Source of the DNA: Anaerostipes butyraticus
GTDB lineage: Bacteria; Bacillota; Clostridia; Lachnospirales; Lachnospiraceae
DNA: 64,000 bases
Assembly (NCBI RefSeq): GCF_016586355.1
Contig: NZ_BLYI01000043.1
Location: forward strand, 62,001-126,000
Direction: 5' to 3'
In this document: positions 8,844-18,321 of the stretch, in pieces
Layout: each line of letters starts with the position of its first letter
Numbering within the stretch: the stretch's first letter is position 1
Made by a program: the position numbers and the translations under genes
Notes under the pieces: generated by a model
What the model saw: the letters and a program-made list of their open reading frames with translations, nothing else
What the model was told of the DNA's origin: nothing
The model's database searches: none

Positions 8844-9710
8844 CTACTCTTTCGTCTCTGTATCCAGAGATTCCGTATTTTTAATATCAGTAATTACCAG
8901 AACTTCTTTCAGATGTTTAAAATCCACAACCGGAGTCACTCTGGCTGTTTTTGTAAGTTTGGTGGAATCCAGCTTGATATCAGAAACCTTTCCGATGGTG
9001 ATTCCTTCATTGAATTTGGAACTTATATTGGATGTTACCAGTTCATCCCCATCTTTTACATCTGCATCTTTGTCGATATATACGACTTCCAGATATCCAT
9101 CGGCCATCGTATCCAGACTGCCTCTCACAATACACTGATCGGTTGTCTCCTGGAACATGGCGCTGACCATACTGGTATCATTGATGATGGTCCTTACTTT
9201 CGCTGTATTCTCTGTTACATCGTAGACAATTCCAACCAGTCCATTGTCAGCAATGACATTCATATCTTTTTTTATGCCGTCCTTGCTTCCTTTATCGATT
9301 GCAAAAATCTCAAACCAGTTTCCTGATCCCTTGCTGATCACACGGGCGCCTACAGTATTGTACTGTTTGTACTTTTCTTTCAGATCCAGAAGATCCTGAA
9401 GACGTTCCAGCTCCACCTGATCCTGCTCCAGAAGACGATTCTGCATTCTGAGAGCTTCCAGCCGTTCATTCAGCTTCTCATTTTCCGCTTTCAGCTCGCT
9501 GTTGCTCTTGTGTTCCTCATTCCATGAAAAAATAGTGTTTCCCACCGAATTGATGCCTTTCTGCATCGGTGATAGAACCATTGTCACCGCGCTTTTGACC
9601 GGCGTCAGCACGCCTCCCGCAAACACGCTGACTGCCGCCAGAATTCCGCATATTACAAGAAATATCACCAAATAATGTATTGAACTGATCTTCTTCCTTT
9701 GCAATTTCAT
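8844..9710 (-). CDS. mreC: Rod shape-determining protein MreC
   Basis: A 288-residue bitopic protein with a short basic cytoplasmic start, one membrane segment (about residues 10-32), a coiled coil at about 65-110 (repeated E/L/K heptads), and an extracellular beta domain containing NTAKVRTIINDTS and VRGSLD. It scaffolds PBP2 and the elongasome. ATG at 9710 follows GAGGATGG. It sits in the conserved radC-mreB-mreC-mreD order. Confidence 0.92.
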   Translation of the reverse strand: MKLQRKKISSIHYLVIFLVICGILAAVSVFAGGVLTPVKSAVTMVLSPMQKGINSVGNTIFSWNEEHKSNSELKAENEKLNERLEALRMQNRLLEQDQVELERLQDLLDLKEKYKQYNTVGARVISKGSGNWFEIFAIDKGSKDGIKKDMNVIADNGLVGIVYDVTENTAKVRTIINDTSMVSAMFQETTDQCIVRGSLDTMADGYLEVVYIDKDADVKDGDELVTSNISSKFNEGITIGKVSDIKLDSTKLTKTARVTPVVDFKHLKEVLVITDIKNTESLDTETKE

Positions 9711-9739
9711 AAAACCATCCTCATTTCCTGTTTATAGAT

Positions 9740-10696
9740 TCATTCCATCCATGTCCGAAGCCCCCGGATCACGCTTTCTTCCGGTCCCGGCGCTGCACAG
9801 ACCGATATCCCCAGTTCTTCCTCCATCCAGCCTGACGCCTTTGGAAACAAAGAACCGCCTCCAGTTATATATATGCCATGAACCATGATGTCGGAAGCAA
9901 GCTCCGGAGGAACTGCCTCCAGGACCGCTTTCGCCTCCCGGGCCACATCATGAAAATAATTCTTTACTTTCTCCTCCGCAACAGACGAAGGAACCGTCAT
10001 CTTCCTCGGAAGACCGGAAATCAGATCCCTGCCTTTGACGGTCACATCTTTTTCCCCGCTGTTTTTCGCATACTGGATCTTCAGGCGCTCCGCGCTCTTT
10101 TTCCCGATGTCAATATTATACTGACGCTTCATGCGGTGAACGATCCACTGATCGATCTGGTTGCCTCCATATTTCAGCAGCCGGCTCTTTACAATACCTC
10201 CCAGTGACAGAACAGATAATTCTGTCGTCCCTGCACCGCAGTCGATCAGCATATTGCCGCACGGCCTGCTGATATCCATTCCGCATCCAACCGCCGCAAG
10301 CATCGGTTTTGAATACAGACTGACGTCCTTCAGTCTTCCGGCAGATTCCCATACCAGATCATAAAAAGCTCTGCGTTCCACTCCGGTTATATCTTCCGGA
10401 GCGGCAACTCCCACAGAATATTTCCTGAAATGCCTGAAATATTTTCGAAAGATTACAGACAAAAGCAGCCGCATATTCGTATAATCTCCGATCACTCCCC
10501 CTGCAACAGGAAAAAGTATCTGGATCTCATGGGGCTCTTTCTCGTACATCAGAAAAGCCTCATTTCCTGCCGCCGCAACTTTTCCATTCTCATCAATGGC
10601 AATCATATTCTTGACCCTGAGAAATTGTTCTTTTTCTTTTGTACATATTCTCAAATGTCTGGTTCCCAGTTCGATTCCGATATGACCCTTCTTCAT
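9740..10696 (-). CDS. Divergent MreB-family actin homologue
   Basis: A 318-residue actin-fold protein. Recognisable parts are phosphate-1 (IGIELGTRHLRIC, normally IGIDLGTANT), phosphate-2 (IDCGAGTTELSVLSLGGIV, normally DIGGGTTDIAVLSLGGIV) and the adenosine loop (GIYITGGGSLFPK). The segment usually reading LIEEPMAAAIG is LYSKPMLAAVG at 127-137, so the conserved glutamates linked to ATP hydrolysis in MreB are lost. Position directly before mreC argues for a cell-shape role. A second, canonical MreB may be encoded elsewhere. AAGGAG lies 6 bases before ATG at 10696. Confidence 0.85.
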   Translation of the reverse strand: MKKGHIGIELGTRHLRICTKEKEQFLRVKNMIAIDENGKVAAAGNEAFLMYEKEPHEIQILFPVAGGVIGDYTNMRLLLSVIFRKYFRHFRKYSVGVAAPEDITGVERRAFYDLVWESAGRLKDVSLYSKPMLAAVGCGMDISRPCGNMLIDCGAGTTELSVLSLGGIVKSRLLKYGGNQIDQWIVHRMKRQYNIDIGKKSAERLKIQYAKNSGEKDVTVKGRDLISGLPRKMTVPSSVAEEKVKNYFHDVAREAKAVLEAVPPELASDIMVHGIYITGGGSLFPKASGWMEEELGISVCAAPGPEESVIRGLRTWME

Positions 10697-10706
10697 CTTC
10701 CACTCC

Positions 10707-11405
10707 TTACATCATCTGTTCTTCGCGAAAACTAACATATGAACCGTCTCCGATGACAATATGATCAGATAATGGGATTCCAAGGAAATCTCCTACTTCC
10801 TGCATCCGCTTCGTTGTAATGATATCCTGCCTGCTTGGCGTCGGATCTCCCGAAGGATGATTATGGATCATAATGACCGATACCGCCTCACAGCGCAGGG
10901 CTTCCAGAAACAGCTCCCGCGGGGATGCTACCGTCTGATTCACAGTGCCGACAGAGACTTTTAATTCTTTGATGACTTTATTCTTCCCATTAAAACAAAT
11001 TAAAATCATCTCTTCCCTGCTCAAATGCCGCATCTTCTCCATATAGTATTCTGCGATTGACTGTGGGGAATGAAAACTGACTTTGTCCTGCACCTTGGCT
11101 GCCGCCAGCCGCTTTGACAATTCTCCCAGCGCGAGAATCTGCATCGCCTTGACCGTTCCAATGCCGGACAGTTTTCGAAGCTCCTCCAGGGATAAATGAA
11201 AAATCCCGAGGAGTCCTTTGTAATAAGGATGAATCTCCAGAATTTCCCGCGCCAGTTCCACTGCGGTCTTCTCCTTTGCTCCATTTCGGAGAATCACCGC
11301 CAGCAGTTCCGCGTCCGACAGCATCTGAGGGCCATATCTCATACATTTTTCGTAAGGTCGCTCTGATACTGGTATCTCTTTCATTGTTTGATGCTTTTTT
11401 TCCAT
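10707..11405 (-). CDS. radC: RadC family JAB-domain protein
   Basis: A 232-residue RadC/YsxA-type protein. The N-terminal half contains a helix-hairpin-helix-like region (LRKLSGIGTVKAMQILALGEL). The C-terminal half is a JAMM/MPN metalloprotease-like fold with the metal motif HNHPSGDPTPSRQD. The function remains uncertain despite the DNA-repair name. Linkage to mreBCD is a well-known Firmicutes arrangement. ATG at 11405 has AAAGGA about 8 bases upstream. This is probably the first gene of the shape operon; only a weak promoter candidate is visible upstream. Confidence 0.9.
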   Translation of the reverse strand: MEKKHQTMKEIPVSERPYEKCMRYGPQMLSDAELLAVILRNGAKEKTAVELAREILEIHPYYKGLLGIFHLSLEELRKLSGIGTVKAMQILALGELSKRLAAAKVQDKVSFHSPQSIAEYYMEKMRHLSREEMILICFNGKNKVIKELKVSVGTVNQTVASPRELFLEALRCEAVSVIMIHNHPSGDPTPSRQDIITTKRMQEVGDFLGIPLSDHIVIGDGSYVSFREEQMM

Positions 11406-11409
11406 ATCC

Positions 11410-11432
11410 GGTTCCTTTCCAAGCCAGGAACC
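11410..11432 (-). promoter_or_regulatory. Short inverted repeat at the radC ribosome binding site
   Basis: GGTTCC and GGAACC, separated by 11 bases, flank the AAAGGA site of radC. Folding would partly occlude initiation. Six base pairs is short, so this may be chance. Confidence 0.25.
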
Positions 11433-11574
11433 TCACGGAAGACAGACTGGTTCTTCCGCCGTCAAAAAACATTTCTCATGCATCAATCTTACCATAAGTT
11501 TCGTCTGATGTATAGAAAACAAGTCTCTGTTTTCCTTAATTTTTTCTTATTCCCAGCAGAATTTCTGCTGAATT

Positions 11575-12867
11575 TTACACCGTTTTAATCTCAAGCAGAC
11601 CTTTTTCCACCATGCGCTGCAAAGACATAATGATTCCATATTTGGCATGAGGGTATGTAAGACCGCCCTGGAAATATACTGCGTAAGGTTCTTTCATCGG
11701 CCCGTCTGCGCTCAATTCGATGGATGAGCCTGACACAAAGGTTCCTGCTGCCATAATCACATCACTGTCATAGCCTGGCATCGCCCACGGTTCCGGTGTT
11801 ACATAGCTGTCTACCGGAGATGCTTTCTGGATTCCTTCACAGAATGCTTTCAGCTTTTCAGGATCATGAAGCTCCACGGCCTGAATGATATCATAACGTT
11901 CTTCTGACGCGTCCGGAATTACTTTAAATCCAAGCTTCTCATAAAGATTTGCCGCAAACACGGCTCCTTTCAATGCCGCATTCACCACCGTCGGAGCCAT
12001 AAAAATTCCCTGAAGGAACTGACGGTTTACCCCAAGAGATGCTCCTACTTCTTTTCCGAGTCCCGGGGTTGTCAGACGGCAGGCACACTGTTCGATCAGA
12101 TCCCGCCTTCCACAAATGTATCCTCCGATCGGGGCCAGACCGCCGCCCGGATTTTTGATCAGAGAACCAACTACCATATCGGCACCGGTATCAGAAGGCT
12201 CTGTCTCCTCCACAAATTCTCCATAACAGTTATCCACCATAACAATCCATTCAGGATTTATCTTATGCAGAAACGCAGCAGCCTCTCCGATCTGCTCCAC
12301 TGACAGTGTCTTTCGGGACGCGTATCCTTTGGACCGCTGGATATGGATCAGTTTTGTCCGGCTGCCAGCTGCCTTTCTGATTCCCTCATAATCAAACTCC
12401 CCATTTTCCAGAAGATCCACCTGTGAATAAGTAATCCCATATTCTGCCAGGGATCCTTTGGATTCTCTGATTCCAATGACTTCTTCCAGTGTATCATACG
12501 GTTTCCCGGAAACTGCCAGGATCTCATCTCCCGGCCTCAGGACTGCTCCCAGGGCAAGTCCCAGGGCGTGAGTTCCACATGTGATCTGAGGACGTACAAG
12601 GGCATCTTCCGTTCCGAAAATATCTGCATAAACCGCCTCAATGGCCTCCCTGCCAATATCGTTATATCCATATCCCGTTGTACCTGAAAGATGCGCTTCC
12701 GCAATTTTATTTTTCTGCATGGCTTTCAAAACTTTCAGCTGATTCCTTTCTGCCACCGCATCCATCTTTTCAAAACGAGGTTTTAATTCTTTCTCAATGC
12801 TCTGAGCATAATCATAAACGGCTTCGTCTACGCCCAGCTCCATATAATATTTTTTTAAACTATCCAT
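11575..12867 (-). CDS. Methionine gamma-lyase / aluminium-resistance family PLP enzyme
   Basis: A 430-residue PLP-dependent protein of the family PF06838 (Met_gamma_lyase, often labelled aluminium resistance protein). Features include TGYGYNDIGREAIE, a TCGTHALGLALGAVLRPGDE cofactor region, VDNCYGEFVEE (the Asp that contacts the pyridine ring) and IHIQRSKGYASR, whose lysine is the likely Schiff-base residue. Substrate specificity is not established. The gene start overlaps the end of miaA by 8 bp, a linkage seen widely in Firmicutes. A GC-containing hairpin near 11554-11570 follows, but without a U-run. Confidence 0.85.
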   Translation of the reverse strand: MDSLKKYYMELGVDEAVYDYAQSIEKELKPRFEKMDAVAERNQLKVLKAMQKNKIAEAHLSGTTGYGYNDIGREAIEAVYADIFGTEDALVRPQITCGTHALGLALGAVLRPGDEILAVSGKPYDTLEEVIGIRESKGSLAEYGITYSQVDLLENGEFDYEGIRKAAGSRTKLIHIQRSKGYASRKTLSVEQIGEAAAFLHKINPEWIVMVDNCYGEFVEETEPSDTGADMVVGSLIKNPGGGLAPIGGYICGRRDLIEQCACRLTTPGLGKEVGASLGVNRQFLQGIFMAPTVVNAALKGAVFAANLYEKLGFKVIPDASEERYDIIQAVELHDPEKLKAFCEGIQKASPVDSYVTPEPWAMPGYDSDVIMAAGTFVSGSSIELSADGPMKEPYAVYFQGGLTYPHAKYGIIMSLQRMVEKGLLEIKTV

Positions 12868-13804
12868 GATATATGCCTTTCTCCTTTAAAATACCGAGCA
12901 TATGCTCCAGTATCTCTTCTTCTGTCTCATACTTGTCTTTATCGATCATAATGACTTCTTTTTCTCTTCCAAACCAGGTCAGCTGCCGTTTGGCAAAATG
13001 CCTGGTATCCTTCTTGATCTGATCTGCTGTCTCTTCCAGCGTCATCTTTCCATCCAGATAATCCAATACTTCTTTGTAGCCGATTCCCTGCATGGAGACA
13101 AGATTTTTTCCATATCCCGCTTCTTTCAGCCGCCTTACCTCTTCGACCAGGCCTGCCTCCAGCATCAGATCCACTCTGTGGTTGATTCTTTCGTATAACG
13201 TTGTTCTGTTCTGATTCAGGACAAAATACGCAAACCGGTAAGGCGATTCCTTTCTGGATTCCTGCTCATTATGCTCTGAAATCTTCCGTCCGTTCAGATG
13301 ATAAAATTCCAGTGCCCGAATCACTCTTTTTATATTATTCGGATGAATCTTTTGAGCAGAAGCCGGATCAACAGCCTGGAGCATTTTATGAATGACCTGC
13401 GCTCCTTCTTCTTTTGCTTTTTTCTGCAGATTTTCTCTGTACCGGAAATCCTGTTCTTCCTTCGTAAAATCAATATCATAAAGCAGACCCTGAATGTAAA
13501 ATCCGGTTCCACCTACGATCAGAGGAATCCTTCCTCTCCTGTAGATCCCTGCCAGAGCATCTTTCGCCATTTCCTGGAATCTTGCCACGTTAAATTCCTC
13601 TGAGGGATCTAATACATCGATCAGATGATGAGAAATCCCGTCCATCTCTTCTTTCCGGATCTTTGCGGTTCCAATATCCATTTTTTGATAAATCTGCATG
13701 GAATCCGCAGAAATAATCTCTCCATCCAGCTTTTGAGCCAGCTGGATGGACAGTTCTGTTTTTCCCACCGCTGTGGGTCCCGTTAATACTACCATTGGCT
13801 TCAT
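12860..13804 (-). CDS. miaA: tRNA dimethylallyltransferase MiaA
   Basis: A 314-residue enzyme that transfers the dimethylallyl group to N6 of A37 in tRNAs reading UNN codons. The P-loop GPTAVGKTELS occupies residues 8-18. DSMQIYQKMDIGTAK is the substrate region, and GGTGFYIQGLLYDIDF and SMQGIGYKEV follow. It supplies the substrate for MiaB, encoded upstream in the same cluster. The gene follows mutL with a strong hairpin in the 45-bp gap. Confidence 0.95.
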   Translation of the reverse strand: MKPMVVLTGPTAVGKTELSIQLAQKLDGEIISADSMQIYQKMDIGTAKIRKEEMDGISHHLIDVLDPSEEFNVARFQEMAKDALAGIYRRGRIPLIVGGTGFYIQGLLYDIDFTKEEQDFRYRENLQKKAKEEGAQVIHKMLQAVDPASAQKIHPNNIKRVIRALEFYHLNGRKISEHNEQESRKESPYRFAYFVLNQNRTTLYERINHRVDLMLEAGLVEEVRRLKEAGYGKNLVSMQGIGYKEVLDYLDGKMTLEETADQIKKDTRHFAKRQLTWFGREKEVIMIDKDKYETEEEILEHMLGILKEKGIYHG

Positions 13805-13820
13805 TTTTCTATCCTTTCAA

Positions 13821-13848
13821 ACCCGCAGAATTTCATTTTCCTGCGGGT
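13821..13848 (-). terminator. GC-rich hairpin between mutL and miaA
   Basis: ACCCGCAG and CTGCGGGT form a perfect 8-bp stem with a 12-base loop, right after the mutL stop. On the minus strand only TTTG follows, so it is a poor terminator. It may instead be an attenuator or an mRNA-stabilising hairpin before miaA. Confidence 0.45.
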
Positions 13849-13849
13849 C

Positions 13850-15700
13850 TTACACGATTCTCTTAAATTTCTTTTCTATCTCATACCGGCTCATTTTAAT
13901 GATCGTTGGCCTTCCATGAGGACACTGATATGGATTCTCCAGTTTCATCAGTTCGTCCAGCAGATGCTCTACTTCCGGCAGAGATACCTTCTGATTGCCC
14001 TTTATAGACATCTTACATGCCATGGAAGCCAGTTTCGCCGAAATTACATCAACACTGACCGTACCAGCCTCCCGGCTGATGGAATCCAGCAGTTCAATAA
14101 ACAGCTCCCTCTCTCCAATGCCGTACAGATTTGCAGGCACTTCCCGGATGCAGAATTCATTGCCTCCAAAAGATTCGATCAAAAAGCCAAGCTGAACAAA
14201 GACGTCTTTATACTGGCTTAAAACTTCTGCCTCTGCCATAGAAACTGTTATAACCATTGGCGGCTCCAGCCCCTGACTGTAAATTTCTTTGTTCTTAAAA
14301 TTCCTGATCAGCCGCTCATAATTGACTTTTTCATGAGCAGCATGCTGGTCCATAATAAACAGCTGATCTTCGTATTCAATCAGCCAGTAGGTCTGAAACA
14401 GCTGTCCGATGACTCTGCGGTCCGGTTTTGCCTTTTCTTCCAGCACAGACGTCTCATTCAGCGTCATCTGATAAGCGGGCGTTTGTTTCTCCTGAGGAAA
14501 TTCCCGTCTTTTTGTATTATAATTGACGCCGGCATAAACTGCTTTCTTCGGCTGCTGTTTCTGTCTGCGGACCGTCTCGAATGGCTCCGGCATTTTCTCT
14601 TTCAGTTTTTTGGGTCTTTCAGACTCTTCGGACCCTTTCTTTTCTGCAGCGTCTCTTTCCGCCGGTTCCGGTTTCTTTTTTTCTTTGCTTACCTGAACTT
14701 CCGGTATTAAATCCTGCTGAAGCAGCGCTTTCCGGATGGATTCCACCAGAAGATCAAAAATCTCATTTCCATTTTCAAACCGGATTTCCATCTTCGTTGG
14801 ATGCACATTGACGTCCAGAAGTTCCGGACGGATGGAAAGCTCCAGACATACAAAAGGATATTTATGCGTCATGGTAAATGTCTTATAAGCTTCTTCGATG
14901 GCCCGGTAGATCAATGCGCTCTTAATATATCTTCCATTGATAAAATAACTTTCATAATTACGGTTTCCTCTGGAAACATGAGGCTTTCCGACGAATCCTC
15001 TCAGTGAAACGTTTTCTGTCTCTGCTTCCACCGGAATCAGGGCCCGCGCGATCTCTCTGCCGTAAATATGATAAATGATATCCTTGACCTTTCCATTTCC
15101 CGCCGTATACATCTTATTCTTATTGCTGCTGATAAACTTAAAGGAAATTTCCGGATGGCTTAATGCCATATGTACCATGATCTGCTCGACATATCCTGCT
15201 TCTGCTGCCGGACTCTTCAAAAATTTCCTTCTCGCCGGAGTGTTATAAAACAGATTTTTTACGAGAAATGTGGTTCCGTCCGGCGCTCCGATATCACAGA
15301 AATCTTCTTCCTGGCCTCCATAAATCTTATAGGACACTCCGCTGAAACCTTCTGCCGTCTTTGTTACCAGTTCCACCTGGGCAACCGCGCTGATGCTGGA
15401 AAGTGCCTCCCCGCGAAATCCCAGAGATGACACAGTCATAAGATCTTCCACTGACTGGATCTTGCTGGTAGCATGACGCAGAAAAGCGGTTTTCACCTGA
15501 TCTTTCGGAATGCCGCAGCCATTGTCTGTTACACGGATCAAAGTCATTCCGCCGTCCTTGATCTCTACAGTAACCGCGCTGGCACTGGCATCAATGGCAT
15601 TTTCCACCAGCTCCTTCACAACAGAAGCCGGCCGTTCGATCACTTCTCCTGCCGCAATATTATCAATGGTTTTCTGGTCCAGTAACTGTATCTTTGCCAT
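13850..15700 (-). CDS. mutL: DNA mismatch repair protein MutL (endonuclease type)
   Basis: A 616-residue MutL. The N-terminal GHKL ATPase shows IAAGEVIERPASVVKELVENAIDA, DNGCGI and GFRGEALSSISA. A low-complexity Lys/Glu/Pro linker spans about 340-420. The C-terminal domain has DQHAAHEKVNYE, which fits the DQHA(X)2E(X)4E endonuclease motif, plus ACKMSIKG and CPHGRP, so it is a nicking MutL as in most bacteria lacking MutH. ATG at 15700 lies two bases after the mutS stop; an in-frame TTG at 15706 is less likely. Confidence 0.95.
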   Translation of the reverse strand: MAKIQLLDQKTIDNIAAGEVIERPASVVKELVENAIDASASAVTVEIKDGGMTLIRVTDNGCGIPKDQVKTAFLRHATSKIQSVEDLMTVSSLGFRGEALSSISAVAQVELVTKTAEGFSGVSYKIYGGQEEDFCDIGAPDGTTFLVKNLFYNTPARRKFLKSPAAEAGYVEQIMVHMALSHPEISFKFISSNKNKMYTAGNGKVKDIIYHIYGREIARALIPVEAETENVSLRGFVGKPHVSRGNRNYESYFINGRYIKSALIYRAIEEAYKTFTMTHKYPFVCLELSIRPELLDVNVHPTKMEIRFENGNEIFDLLVESIRKALLQQDLIPEVQVSKEKKKPEPAERDAAEKKGSEESERPKKLKEKMPEPFETVRRQKQQPKKAVYAGVNYNTKRREFPQEKQTPAYQMTLNETSVLEEKAKPDRRVIGQLFQTYWLIEYEDQLFIMDQHAAHEKVNYERLIRNFKNKEIYSQGLEPPMVITVSMAEAEVLSQYKDVFVQLGFLIESFGGNEFCIREVPANLYGIGERELFIELLDSISREAGTVSVDVISAKLASMACKMSIKGNQKVSLPEVEHLLDELMKLENPYQCPHGRPTIIKMSRYEIEKKFKRIV

Positions 15701-15702
15701 GA

Positions 15703-18321
15703 TCAATCCTCTTTTCTAAGCTTCTCCTGCAGTGTATACAGATAATTTAACGCTTCCAGCGGCGTCATATCCGCTAAATTCTTTTCCCGTAATTCCGCCA
15801 TAAATGGATGTTCCATCGTTGGTTCATCTGTATGCTGGAACAGGGACAGCTGCTGCACTTCCCCATATGGCTGGATATCCTTTGCCCTGGACGCGATGTC
15901 ATGGTCGCTTAACTCTCTGGATATTTCTTTTGCCCGGGCAATGACCGTCTCCGGTACTCCCGCCAGTTTTGCAACCTGAACACCATAGCTTTTATCTGCT
16001 CCGCCTTTGATGATCTTTCGTAAAAATACAATATCATCTCCCTGTTCCTTCACCGCAATACAGTAATTATTGACACTGTCAATCTTGCCTTCCAGTTCCG
16101 TCAGTTCATGATAATGAGTGGCAAACAGGGTTTTTGCTCCAAGCAGTTTCGGATTACTGATATACTCTACCACAGCCCACGCAATGGACAAGCCGTCATA
16201 TGTGCTGGTTCCTCTTCCAATCTCATCCAGAATCAAAAGACTGTTTTTCGTCGCATTTCTAAGAATATTGGCTACTTCGCTCATCTCTACCATAAATGTA
16301 CTCTGCCCTGACGCCAGATCATCAGATGCTCCTACTCTCGTAAAGATCCGGTCCACGATCCCTATATTCGCCTTGGACGCCGGAACAAAAGAACCTACCT
16401 GTGCCATCAGAACAATCAGTGCCGCCTGACGCATATAGGTGGATTTTCCAGCCATATTCGGTCCTGTAATGATTGCTACCCGGTTCTTTTTCTGATCCAG
16501 ATAAGTATCATTTGGGATAAACATATCATTTTGTATCATCTGCTCCACGACCGGATGGCGTCCGTCTTTAATATCGATCGTTCCACGAAGATTCAGTTTT
16601 GGGCGAACATAATGATTTCTCTCCGCTACATAAGCCAGAGAAGCTAAGGCATCCACCTGAGCGATCACATTTGCTGTCCTGGCGATTCTTTCCATCTCTC
16701 CTGCAAGAGTCTCTCTGATGTTTACAAAAGTCTCATATTCCAGGGCATACAGACGATCTTCCGATCCAAGGATCGTATCGGCCAGCTGATTTAGTTCTTC
16801 CGTTGTGTATCTCTCGGAATTGGCCAGTGTCTGCTTTCTGATATAGTGATCCGGAACAAGATCTTTGTAAGAATTGGTCACATCCAGATAATATCCAAAA
16901 ACTTTATTGAATTTTACTTTCAGATTTTTAATTCCTGTGGCTTTGCGCTCCCTTTCTTCCAGTTCCATCAGCCACTGTTTGCCTTCGGTCTTGGCTCGTT
17001 TCAGTTTATCAATATCGTCTTTAAATCCTTCTTTGATAATACCTCCCTCTTTTACGGCAAGCGGCGGTTCCTCCACAATAGAGTCCTCCAGCAGACCCCA
17101 GATATCTTCCAGCGTATCCAGCTGTTCTTTCAGAGATGTAAGAAGAGGATCCCTGCATTCTTCCAGAATGGTTTTAATCGGAGGCAGCCATTTCAAGGAA
17201 GTTTTAAATGCGATCATATCTCTTGGATTTGCTGTTTTATAGCTTACTTTTGTCATCAGCCGCTCCAGATCATAGATCGGATTTAAATATTCTCTCAATT
17301 CTTCTCTTACCATTGCCTGACTGGTAAGGGAATCCAGAGCATCATAGCGCTCTTCGATCTTCTTTTTGTCAATCAGCGGCTGCTCCAGCATATTCCTCAG
17401 CATCCTGGCTCCCATGGCGGTTTTTGTCTTATCCAGCACCCAGAGAAGAGAGCCTTTTTTCTGCTTGTCTCTCAGTGTTTCACATAATTCCAGATTTCTC
17501 CTGCTGGAACTGTCAATGATCATAAATTCTCCTGTCTCATACGGAGTAATATGCATCAGATGATCCAGCGAACTTTTCTGTGTCTCGTGAAGATAGCCAA
17601 GCAGCGCTCCTGTGGCAATCGTTCCCATAGGATTGTCTGTCAGTCCAAGGCCTTCCAGGTTTCCCACTTTAAACTGCTGTTTGATCCTTTCGATTCCCTG
17701 ATCTTCATCAAAATAATAGTGATCAATCCCGGATACCATGACAGACATTTTATCTCTTAAATAATCCAGGTCAATCCCGCTGATAAAAAACGCGTCGTTG
17801 CAGATAATCTCAGCCGGCGCAAATTTAAAAATTTCATCCTGTACTTTTGCAAGACTGTCTACTGATGTGGTCCTGAAATCCCCCGTAGTTACATCTACCA
17901 GAGAAATGCCAAAACACCCGTCACTGCAGAAAATACACATAAGATAATTGTTTTTCTCATCATCCAGACTCTGCTGGGAAATGTTCGTTCCCGGCGTTAC
18001 GATCCTTACGATTTCCCGTTTTACAATGCCTTTTGCCTGGCTTGGATCTTCCACCTGCTCACAAATCCCTACTTTATATCCTTTTTCCACCAGTTTATTC
18101 AGATAAGAATCCGCGGCATGATATGGAACGCCGCACATTGGCGCCCTTTCCTCCAGGCCGCAGTTCTTTCCCGTCAGGGTAATCTCCAGTTCTTGGGACG
18201 CGATCAGCGCGTCATCAAAGAACATTTCATAGAAATCTCCCAGCCGGTAAAACAAAATACAGTCTTTATTTTCTTCTTTTATTTTCATGTACTGCTGCAT
18301 CATTGGTGTTAATTTACCCAT
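15703..18321 (-). CDS. mutS: DNA mismatch repair protein MutS
   Basis: An 872-residue MutS1. LGDFYEMFFDDA contains the mismatch-contacting Phe-X-Glu. Walker A GPNMAGKST is at 620-628, followed by the signature STFMVEMSE, Walker B LLILDEIGRGTS and the THYHEL histidine. QLSLF near residue 824 matches a beta-clamp binding motif. ATG at 18321 (MGKLTPMMQQY) is the family start, and GGGAGAGCAGG lies upstream; longer readings would add 22 atypical residues. The start overlaps the miaB stop by 8 bp, indicating translational coupling. Confidence 0.95.
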   Translation of the reverse strand: MGKLTPMMQQYMKIKEENKDCILFYRLGDFYEMFFDDALIASQELEITLTGKNCGLEERAPMCGVPYHAADSYLNKLVEKGYKVGICEQVEDPSQAKGIVKREIVRIVTPGTNISQQSLDDEKNNYLMCIFCSDGCFGISLVDVTTGDFRTTSVDSLAKVQDEIFKFAPAEIICNDAFFISGIDLDYLRDKMSVMVSGIDHYYFDEDQGIERIKQQFKVGNLEGLGLTDNPMGTIATGALLGYLHETQKSSLDHLMHITPYETGEFMIIDSSSRRNLELCETLRDKQKKGSLLWVLDKTKTAMGARMLRNMLEQPLIDKKKIEERYDALDSLTSQAMVREELREYLNPIYDLERLMTKVSYKTANPRDMIAFKTSLKWLPPIKTILEECRDPLLTSLKEQLDTLEDIWGLLEDSIVEEPPLAVKEGGIIKEGFKDDIDKLKRAKTEGKQWLMELEERERKATGIKNLKVKFNKVFGYYLDVTNSYKDLVPDHYIRKQTLANSERYTTEELNQLADTILGSEDRLYALEYETFVNIRETLAGEMERIARTANVIAQVDALASLAYVAERNHYVRPKLNLRGTIDIKDGRHPVVEQMIQNDMFIPNDTYLDQKKNRVAIITGPNMAGKSTYMRQAALIVLMAQVGSFVPASKANIGIVDRIFTRVGASDDLASGQSTFMVEMSEVANILRNATKNSLLILDEIGRGTSTYDGLSIAWAVVEYISNPKLLGAKTLFATHYHELTELEGKIDSVNNYCIAVKEQGDDIVFLRKIIKGGADKSYGVQVAKLAGVPETVIARAKEISRELSDHDIASRAKDIQPYGEVQQLSLFQHTDEPTMEHPFMAELREKNLADMTPLEALNYLYTLQEKLRKED

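Noticed and set aside
8274-9326. Long plus-strand open frame across mreC and mreD
   Set aside because: It lies antisense to well-supported mre genes and its product has no family-like features; this is a frame shadow.
10990-11472. Minus-strand open frame of 160 codons overlapping radC
   Set aside because: Alternative frame of radC; RadC motifs and ribosome binding site favour the annotated frame.
11554-11570. CAGCAG/CTGCTG hairpin after the methionine gamma-lyase-like gene
   Set aside because: Six-base stem without a U-run on the minus strand; not a convincing terminator.
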